From Nematopogon swammerdamellus (lineage: Eukaryota > Arthropoda > Insecta > Lepidoptera > Adelidae), in NCBI GenBank assembly GCA_946902875.1, contig OX336339.1:20429349-20493348 (forward strand): DNA of 64,000 nt. Direction: 5' to 3'. A program made the translations under genes and the position numbers. A model generated the notes under the pieces. That model saw only the letters and a program-made list of their open reading frames with translations, was not told the origin of the DNA and searched no databases. Shown here piece by piece: positions 41,811 through 49,688 of the stretch (the stretch's first letter is position 1; each line of letters starts with the position of its first letter).

Positions 41811-41830
41811 AGCGGCCGATATCGGCCGCT
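41811..41830. repeat. perfect 20-bp palindrome
   Basis: AGCGGCCGATATCGGCCGCT is its own reverse complement. It lies in unassigned sequence. Confidence 0.9.
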
Positions 41831-41948
41831 TTATACATTATCTCACATACATTTAGTAACATAATAAACGAATAAAAAATTATTCAGGAATAACAATAAA
41901 ATATGAAAACAATGGCAAAGGATTATTTTAGACATACAGACAACATAC

Positions 41949-42533
41949 CGTGTGGGGCCGGTACTTAAAAAGAATAGCGCCACTATTTTTTAGTACTAGT
42001 AGGGTTTAACCCGCCCGGGTTGGTACCACCGCACTGAATGAAACGTCGGTCTAAACGGCTATGTAAATAGTTTGTGTTTTCCGACTCAGTGTAGCCGGCA
42101 CGATCAAAGGGGGAAGCACTGACATGGCACCTAGTTCACCCGGTGTTATGGGCTGACATCACGGACGTTGTAGGTGATGTAGCCAACCGTGTCAGTTTCC
42201 ATAAAAAAAAAAAACTGCATCTCTCCCCATGCATGTCGTAAAAGGCGACTAAGGGATAATGACAAAATGCCGTGCTATAGGGCGACAGGCTCACCACCTC
42301 TCATCTTGGCACGGTACTTCCACCGAGTCATACAGCAGGTGGGTCTTCGTGCCTTACTTGCTGCTTGATCGAATAAATCTTGTTCGAATACTTTGCGAAA
42401 CGTGGTGGTCGGTGTTGTGCTGTAATGTACCAGAGTTCTTGCAGCACAACACTGATTACTCTGTTTACCCCGATTGTCGGGATTCAGCGTGTGTGATATG
42501 TACTCGTTTGTATGTATGTATGTATGTACAGAC
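41949..42533 (+). mobile_element. SINE type I nested in the head of a SINE type II
   Basis: A head (GTGTGGGGCCGGTACTTAAA, AAGAATAGCGCCACT) is broken near 41983 by a type I body (GGGTTTAACCCGCCCGGGTT to GTGTCAGTTTCCAT plus a 12-A tail, about 41990-42214). The head then resumes (CTGCATCTCTCCCCATGCAT, GTCGTAAAAGGCGACTAAGG) into a type II body (CATCTTGGCACGGTACTTCC, TGCTTGATCGAATAAATC, ATTGTCGGGATTCAGCGTGT) and a (TATG)n tail at about 42508-42530. The insert keeps its own A tail, so the type I insertion came after the type II element. Confidence 0.75.
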
Positions 42534-42889
42534 AACTAGTAGCTGGTTTAGTTTTATTTAGCTACATTAAAGCGGTAACAGCTGATAAACGAACGTTAAC
42601 ATTACTTTAAGTAATTGTTTGCTTTTCGTGAAGTTTAAATCAAAGTTTATCCAAACACAAACCGACCGGCTCCGTCTCCTCTTGCCGCTGAGACCACATT
42701 TGAAATTCGTTGAAATCTCCATACATTTCACTCGCAGAACAAACGAAGCTGCCACTCCGAAAGTCAGAGTTCAAGCCTCGATATAACCTATCATTCCCCT
42801 TTAGAGTCCTTCAAAGTTAGTTTCAAATGCAGGAATCTTCGAATACGAAACAATGTTTCAAGGTATTATTTTTTTAAACCGGTTTTGCT
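42534..42889. other. unassigned sequence
   Basis: No coding or repeat signal supported. Confidence 0.3.
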
Positions 42890-43003
42890 CTAAATTTCAT
42901 ACATAGGTTCATAACATCAGGATTGTTTCGAAATGGGGTAGGCATATACAGCGGGTTCTGCGCGTGCCAAGATTCTGACAAACATCCTGACACCTCTGCC
43001 ATT
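42890..43003 (+). repeat. GGGGTAGGCA repeat, interrupted by a SINE
   Basis: CATAACATCAGGATTGTTTC, GAAATGGGGTAGGCATATAC and CCTGACACCTCTGCCATT. The repeat continues after the SINE at 43341. Confidence 0.6.
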
Positions 43004-43351
43004 GTGTACAGTGTGAGGCCGGTACTTAAAAGAATAACCCCACTGCGTCTCTCCCCGTGCATGTCGTAAAAGGCGACTAAGGGATAAGGACGAGATGCCG
43101 TCATAAAGGGCGACAAGCTGGTCACATCTCACCTTGGCACGGTCCTTCCACCGAGTGTGCAGCAGGTGGGTCTTTGTGCCTTACTTGCTGCTTGATAGTT
43201 ATCTTGTCCGAATACTTTGCTAAACGTGGTGGTCGATGTTTTGTTGCAATTTTCCAGAGTTCTTGCAGCACAACACCGATTACTCTGCTTACCCTGATTG
43301 TCGGGATACAGCGTGTGTGGTATTTATGTATGTATGTATGCCTCTGCCATT
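43004..43351 (+). mobile_element. SINE type II, full length, 11-bp target site duplication
   Basis: Element 43004-43340: GTGAGGCCGGTACTTAAAAG, GTCGTAAAAGGCGACTAAGG, CACCTTGGCACGGTCCTTCC, GCCTTACTTGCTGCTTGATA, CGTGGTGGTCGATGTTTTG, ATTGTCGGGATACAGCGTGT and a (TATG)n tail. CCTCTGCCATT stands at 42993-43003 and again at 43341-43351. This is the reference copy of type II here. The tail (TATG)n differs from the A tail of type I. Confidence 0.88.
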
Positions 43352-43391
43352 CTCTTAAACACACTAATTCATTACTTTATAAATGACAATG

Positions 43392-43622
43392 GCTTTTTAG
43401 AGTTTCGTACCCCAAAAGATGAAAAAGCGGAACCCTTATAGGATCATTCTTGTCTCTCTCTCTGTCTGTCCGCCTGTCACACCTTATTTTCTCCGAATAT
43501 ACGAGACACACACACTACAGAGATTCTTCGGTATGGCACCTATCTTCACTGAGATGATATTGGCTTATCACAGCATGCACTTTGGCCTCTGTGACTTAGT
43601 CACCCATATTGGATTACATATA
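43392..43622 (+). repeat. GGAACCCTTATAGGATCA repeat joined to a CTCCGGTATGG-type 3' end
   Basis: CGGAACCCTTATAGGATCAT, TCTCTGTCTGTCCGCCTGTC, then ATTCTTCGGTATGGCACCTA, GAGATGATATTGGCTTATCA and CATATTGGATTACATATA. Both modules recur at 40755-41040. The 93-codon ORF across it is not a gene. Confidence 0.55.
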
Positions 43623-43994
43623 TTTTTTTTAAATAAAACAAATTTTATATCTGAATTATATAATATAGATTACTCAAACGGTTTAAGTAAGACTTGGTAA
43701 TTTGTTTGGACATTGCTAAGTCACGATACACTTCACGTACTCTACAATATAGTACAAACATATCGCCAATCAACTATTCCAACAACTTGACTATCGCTGA
43801 ACCGTAGTCCGTAACCTCGCGCGCCGCCCGCCCGCCCCAGACGGCGACGACCTGCTATGTAGGCAGATAGGAACAGGTTCTTACATAGAGTAACGACCAG
43901 GTGAATACCAATGTGTAAACATTTTCATGTGTTGGTATACATTTTAACATTTCGATTCAATTCGTGATTTTTTTATAATTTACACAGGTAACAA
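43623..43994. other. unassigned; short GC-rich patch
   Basis: CTCGCGCGCCGCCCGCCCGC at about 43816-43835. No gene seen. Confidence 0.3.
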
Positions 43995-44200
43995 TGTCAG
44001 CCCATAACACCGGGTGCACTTGGTGCCACGTCAGTGCTTCCCTTCGGTCGTGCCGGCTACACTAAAACTGGACGGAAAACACAAACTATTTACATAGTCG
44101 TTTCGACCGACCTTTCATTCAGTGCGGTGATACCAAACTCGGGCGGGTTAAAACCTACCACCTAGTAATATAATGTAAGAAGGGAGTCATATCCCTTATT
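43995..44200 (-). mobile_element. SINE type I, 5'- and 3'-truncated
   Basis: CAATGTCAGCCCATAACACC, GGCACGACCGAAGGGAAGCA (reverse), CATTCAGTGCGGTGATACC and GAAGGGAGTCATATCCCTTA. The head beyond AAGGGATA is absent and the body ends before GTGATGAAGCC. Confidence 0.75.
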
Positions 44201-44243
44201 TATTTATTCCGGAAATACTAAAAATTACATAGAAATTCGATTT

Positions 44244-44735
44244 ATGGTTGAATGTGATTTCATCCAGTCAGTCGTGTTCAAACACTCTTCTTCAGTATAC
44301 AGGTCAGGTCGTCCGTCTTGGGGAAGACGGCCGCTGATCATTGTTCTATTGTTCTTCGGTAGAAGTGTCCCGCGATCTAGAACCACTGCAACTCAGCAGG
44401 GATGTCGGCTCCCGAAGTGTTCTATCGCTTATTTCATGGGGAGCTCGGAGGAGCTGTTTAACGCGATTCCGCCGTCCCCTTTCCACCTCCGCACCACGCG
44501 CACCGGGCAGGGTTTGCATCCCTACACGCTGGACTTACTGCCGTTGCGTACTAACCGGTTCTGCAGATCATTCCTCTACAGAATCGGTAAAATCTGGAAC
44601 GCTCTCCCTGCCCATATATGTTTTATTTGTCAGTCCGGCATGACATTCGCAACCCCCGCATACGACCGAATGTCCATGGGCCTCGTTCGACACCTCATGG
44701 GTGGCTCGACGCCACATGTCGCGCTTTCTGTAAAA
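44244..44735 (+). pseudogene. CR1/Jockey-type LINE C-terminus, second family
   Basis: Plus strand: SVPRSRTTATQ, then SEELFNAIPPSPFHLRTTRT, GQGLHPYTLDLLPLRTNRFC, RSFLYRIGKIWNALPAHICF and a short tail MGLVRHLMGGSTPHVALSV before an A-run. WNALPAHI corresponds to the WN.LP C-terminal motif. It belongs to the family at 56600-57410 and differs from 15295. Only the last ~150 codons are present, with frame changes before 44430. Confidence 0.8.
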
Positions 44736-45515
44736 AAAAAAAAATTACCCGTGGCGCCGCGCCGTCTTCTAGCCCCACCCATCTGTTTATTTTTCTACGT
44801 GTGCCCCTGATTCTCCCCAGCCCTTATGACAGAGATCTGCACCTTTGTTTATATAAAAACATAAATTAATATTTTTTATAAGACATGTGGCATATCTTTA
44901 CGAAAAGATAATGTTTACCAAGTTATTTAATAGTTTTAAAATAATTTTTGGGGACTTTAAACCATAACGAAAGATGCCGAAGTAACAGGTCAATCAAACT
45001 GCTCATTAATCACACCCCACGAACATAGCCTTTATCTCCCAGCACCTTCAACCCTTCGCTCGCAGACAATAGCTTGTAGACAGAGTTGGCGAGCAATGAG
45101 AGTTTCGCATCGGTGCCTTCATTGTTGGTGGGTTCTCTAAATTTGGCACCGTGATTATGCCTTGGAGGGAATTTGGTTGGGTTTTCACGAGTTGTCGGTG
45201 GGTGGGTAGATGTTTAAGAATAGCTATGGCGCCATGTTTAATGTTTTTATTTTATACTGTGTTTTTCTCTACCATGATGTTGAAAGCGTGTTGACGCTGC
45301 AGGGTATTTTTACTGCATACTGCAGCAGCTATAATCCTAATAATTTATTTATTAGCATTAGCGAAGTTTATACGGGCGACCGTGTAACGTACGCCAATAT
45401 ATGAATATCCTTATTACTCGAGAACCACTTTATCGATTTACATACGTTATTTACGTTTTCAATGTTATATTCTGTCACTTCTCAAGATGGTTTTAGATAC
45501 ATCATAACGCTACTT
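44736..45515. other. unassigned sequence
   Basis: The ORF at 45210-45404 (+) has no domain. ACCGTGTAACGTACGCCAATAT near 45379 recurs near 58811 (CGTGTAACGTACGTCAATAT), suggesting a shared repeat fragment. Confidence 0.35.
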
Positions 45516-45517
45516 CA

Positions 45518-45571
45518 CGGGCGGCCTGAGCCGTGAGAAAAATTTCACGCGAAGCCGCGGGCAAAACCTAG
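45518..45571 (+). mobile_element. Helitron 3' end
   Basis: CACGCGAAGCCGCGGGCAAAACCTAG then T. The CTAG at 45568-45571 is the expected terminus. Confidence 0.65.
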
Positions 45572-45640
45572 TAAGTTATATATAATTGACATAAGTTTTT
45601 TAAATGAATTTATTGAAAACTCGAAATCATTTATAGTCCA

Positions 45641-45795
45641 CTAGCTGTTTCCGTGGCTTCGTCAGAGGAGACACACATACACTATAATCAGAAACCGTCA
45701 ATGAAAACGCCATGTGAAATGATTGAGTAGTTCTCGAACTTTAAGCGAACATAAAATCCGCGACGGCGGCGAAGCGTCTTAATAAAGGCCCTTCA
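45641..45795 (-). mobile_element. Helitron fragment, 3' end at 45641
   Basis: CTAGCTGTTTCCGTGGCTTCGTC reads, on the minus strand, as a decayed Helitron 3' end preceded by A on the plus strand. The following TGATTGAGTAGTTCTCGAACTTTAAGCG is the usual subterminal text. Confidence 0.5.
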
Positions 45796-47485
45796 TGAGT
45801 TAAGATTTCATTAAATAACCCAAGTAAACAATAATAATGTAACATTTACTAAATAATTTTATCTCCTATGCCTAAGCTGATTTGGCTAATCAGAGATCAC
45901 CGAGGCGTAGTGTTAAAGATTTGAACATTTATTTATACAAAAAATTACGATTTTAATTACAACATTCAGTGAAAACCGTTTCCTTGTCACAGGCCTGAGA
46001 GGACAAAGTATTTAATCGCGTTATATTAATCTCATTACAGGAATGAGCGAAATCTTGATTAATAATAATTTTCTAAGAAAATTTAACTCACGCCAAGTGT
46101 GTAATTGGTATTAGCCTACTGACGCTGATGTAAATATCATAGCTAAGATGGCCTCTGACTATGACAACTTATGATTACATTAGGTTAGTAATAACAATTT
46201 TAAATTAAGTATTATTTTAATTATAATAAATATTTCTTATTACTAATAATTAACAATAGCTTTAAATATATGCTAGCAGTACATGCTTGAAGTGTCAACT
46301 TTGAATAACTGTTAGGGTAATTATTTTTTTAAAATATTTACACACTTATAGTCAACTGAGTCTAAATCCAGGTTTAATGGAAAAGTTCATCCATCTGAAA
46401 TAAATAAACATAGTTTTCCATTTCTTTTTCGCTTTTTCATTATCCACCAAGCTGCATTCAGTGGCCACGCTATCACGCACGGATAGTAACGTAGTAGAAT
46501 GAGGGTAGCCGTGCGCGACTCTCGCATTGTGTTCGAGAGGCTGTCTCGAATATTATCGGATGGCAACACCGACACGACCCACGATCCACAGTCGCGACCC
46601 AACCCACCACCGCCTTGTGAATGCCCCCTTCCCCCTTCCCCGCATTTTGAGATAATAATAATGGTTCTAAGCTCGAAAATTATGTGTCTGCGAGCGCTGA
46701 TTATCTTAATGAAGCTGGATCACTGGGTACCTATTTAGGAGCAGGTGGTGCGTTGTACGAGCACTGGCAGTAAAACGTTCGTGTTCCTAGTAAGTTATGG
46801 CGGTGAGGCTTTTAAGTAACTTGCAAGCATTGTATGTGTGATGTGCTGGAATATATTCGGAGTATAAATTTGCAATATACTGAATAGTTTTGTCAAACCA
46901 ATTTCAAATGTTTCTTATCTTCTTACTCAGTCATGCATGACTCATGTCATGAATGACATAACAAACATTTAATTTGTGTATAGTTTGTTACCCTGGACTA
47001 TATCGATGTAAGGTTCGTTATATTATATCAATTTTGTACGTTCATAGTTTTTAGATTCAGATGCAATCACTGAGACAGGCAAACTATTGAAATAATATTT
47101 TCTACGAAAACATTCATTTTCTTAATATTATTACTTAGAGAAGGAAATCGAGGATATAATTTAATGATTTATTAAATTAATTCAATAACTCTTTTAATTC
47201 GCATTATTTAAAAGAAAATACGAGTATCTAAAATGAACACAACAAAAAAACATAACCCTCCTTTTTGCTTTGCGCTGTCAGGTAAAAACCCCTCTTGGGT
47301 TTCCCATCACACCCGTCAAACGCATCACACCGTCAGTACCAGGTGAACAGCCGAGGCAAGTAATTAAGAGATTGGCGCCACCCCGCTTAATAACTATCGC
47401 AACTTCGACAGCCAAGAACAGACGTCTCGCTAAGACAACAGACGCTTTATATGAGGTAGGTAGTATATATTTATAGAGTTTTGTT
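45796..47485. other. unassigned region
   Basis: 1.7 kb without a supported gene or repeat. ORFs at 46387-46602 (-) and 46499-46738 (+) overlap each other and lack domains. Confidence 0.35.
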
Positions 47486-47486
47486 A

Positions 47487-48072
47487 AAGCGAGCTACACC
47501 TTCAGTTTTAACTGAACAGTCGAACTGTTCAGTTAAAACTTATGTGTGTAGGCAAAACTGAGAACTATACAGTCGAACTGTCAATCTAATCGAATATCAT
47601 TAGAAAAAACTGTAGAGTTAAAACTGTGCAGTTAAAATTGAAGGTGTGTAGCAAAAAACCGCGCATTTGTCAGTTTTGCCGAAGTGTCGTTGGAGTGAGT
47701 TTTCTGTTGCGTTCTAGTATTAAGTAAACAAAAGTAACCATGCCAAATCAACGTGAATAGTTAGAAGAATTTATAGAAATATATAATTCTGAACCTTGTT
47801 TGTGAAAAGTTAAAGCTAAGGAGCACCACGACCGTGGCAAAAAAGATACAACCTACGAAAAGTTATTGGCGAAACTTTTAGATATTGAACCTACAAGTGA
47901 CAGAGAATCGGTAATAAAAAAAATTACGTTGCGCTTATAAAAAAGGCAGCATCATCCGATGAAGCCATGTGATTCCATGAACGTGTTAATTCAAGCGAAA
48001 AGACAATCAACTGAACAATCAGACTGTTCAGTTAAGACTGTGCAGTTAAAACTGAAGGTGTGTAGCCCGCTT
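47487..48072 (+). mobile_element. 586-bp TIR element carrying a decayed MADF gene
   Basis: Left end AAGCGAGCTACACCTTCAGT continues TTTAACTG; the reverse complement of the right end is AAGCGGGCTACACACCTTCA then GTTTTAACTG, flanked by TA on both sides (47485-47486, 48073-48074). The left subterminal region holds a perfect 16-bp-arm palindrome (GTTTTAACTGAACAGT/ACTGTTCAGTTAAAAC), and a related one lies near the right end. The coding part resembles the MADF protein that PIF/Harbinger and related DNA transposons carry beside the transposase. No transposase is left. Confidence 0.75.
47740..47940 (+). pseudogene. MADF-domain protein remnant
   Basis: From ATG at 47740: MPNQRE, stop, LEEFIEIYNSEPCL, stop (TGA where the family has Trp), then KVKAKEHHDRGKKDTTYEKL, LAKLLDIEPTSDRESVIKKI, TLRL and stop. 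The pattern EFI..Y..EPCLW..K...YHDR.KKD.AY..L is the first two-thirds of a MADF (Myb/SANT-like) DNA-binding domain. Such genes accompany transposases in several DNA transposon groups, or serve as host transcription factors. Two in-frame stops and the lost C-terminal helix make this a pseudogene. Confidence 0.82.
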
Positions 48073-48168
48073 TAGGCAGTTTTGGCAAACTACATAATAT
48101 TTTCACTCCATAAATATATTATTGTTTAACTTACATGGAGTTTATCAAAGATAAGAATTTAGATTATA

Positions 48169-48478
48169 CTAGCTTTTGCCCACGGCTTCGCTCGCGGTAG
48201 ACTCGGTTTAATAGCAAATCTGATTTAACAAAAATATGATAATAAACGATCGCTTCTGTTATATTCTCTCTCTCTCTCTCTCCCGTTCATACTATACTTT
48301 CTTTCATACTTCTCAGCCCTGAGGCTCTTTAGCGTGATGGTATATACGCTATAGTAAACCTCAATAACTACTCTTTCCATTGGGGCAAACCGCTGAAAAC
48401 TTCCAAACTGAAAAATCTGTTCAGTGGTTCCGGAGTTTAAACATATATACATACACGTTCCCTTTTATAAGAAGTAAA
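48169..48478 (-). mobile_element. Helitron, 3' end and subterminal region
   Basis: CTAGCTTTTGCCCACGGCTTCGCTCGCGG at 48169 is the reversed Helitron 3' terminus. It continues through a (TC)n run (48268-48284), CTTTAGCGTGATGGTATATA, AAATCTGTTCAGTGGTTCCG and CCCTTTTATAAGAAGTAAATG, matching 52680-52895. The 5' TC terminus is not clear. Confidence 0.6.
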
Positions 48479-49688
48479 TGTAAATAGTTTGTGTTTTCCT
48501 TGAGCTTGAGCCGCCAGCCGCGTTACCAATTCCGCGACCGGGTTGTTGACGTATCCCTCTGAATTTTCGAACCGTTGCGTTGCTTGCATTTCTCTAGTAG
48601 GTATGTCGCATCTCCTGCGTTCTCGGAACGTATTTTGACGTGAATACGTTTTTAAATTTGCTTCCATAGTGGGAGCCACGTGGGAGCCAACCCAGAAAAC
48701 TGCGATGATAACAAAATCGGGGGATACAGTTTGGTGTTGCAGCTTCATATCTATCATCTACATCCAAAATTGAATTACACCACTCGATAACTAAAGGATC
48801 AAAGAATTCGTTACATTGAGTGATGGATGACTGTGACGCATCGCGGGCGGTGGAGGGGGAAGCGCCGCCATTTTGAGGTCATTTCACAGGAAAATATTAC
48901 CCGTTACGTACCTACTTTTCGTAATTCACGCAAAACACACGGCAGTGTCCACGACACAGCCACACCCCGATTTTTTGTATTCGTTTTGGCTTTGCATTTT
49001 TCTAATCAAGAAATGTAAAAAGCGAGTACATGCTTAGTAATAACATTTAAAAATAAAAACATATTATTAAAAAGATATACGACCCAAAGGGAAGCACTGA
49101 CAAAGTACCTTAGTCTATTCAGGAAAAATTTAATGTGCTGACACTGGTGATGACAGATGAGAGTTGATGTACGTTTCATAATAAATACTCCCCAGAACAT
49201 TCGGTTTCAAACATATTAGTTTCTCTCTCAAAATTTCCTAAATATAAACATGCCTGCACAACTATTTCGCCAACGCTCCACCAACGTACTCGCAGATTTA
49301 CTATCAAATTGGATTCCTTGCAGTACCTACATTTTCTGCATACACTTCGGTCCTTACCCTCCACCGGACCCGACTAATGTTTTAATATCAATTCCGTGCT
49401 CGCCACGGTCCGGTTTGGCCGGAATTATGGAAGCCGTCGGCCAACCGCAGCCAGCCGAGGTGGACTCCTAATTGACTGGGTTCTAGCCACTCTAAAATGC
49501 TTAGCAGCTGTTGCCGGACGAGCGTGCAGGAGTTTTAGAGGAGTTTCAGACATACGGAGCGGTTGGACGGGGGAGGATTTGAGTAGTGTCTATGTACTCG
49601 CCGGTGAAATAGGGCGCGAAAGAGATTTTGTACCTGAAAGTGGACACATTTTATTATATGGAATAAAATGTATCCACTATATATACTA
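48479..49688. other. unassigned region
   Basis: 1.2 kb; ORF 48437-48757 (-, 106 codons) and 49396-49692 (+, 98 codons) have no domain known to me. 49081-49160 faintly resembles a SINE type I body (GGGAAGCACTGACAAAGTACC). A CpG-rich patch is at 48832-48875. Confidence 0.35.

Noticed and set aside
44341..44869. Additional ORFs (100 and 83 codons) over the LINE fragment
   Set aside because: Alternative frames of the same LINE C-terminus, explained by its frameshifts.
48437..48757. 106-codon minus-strand ORF as a gene
   Set aside because: No recognisable domain, overlaps the edge of a Helitron fragment, and composition gives no coding support.
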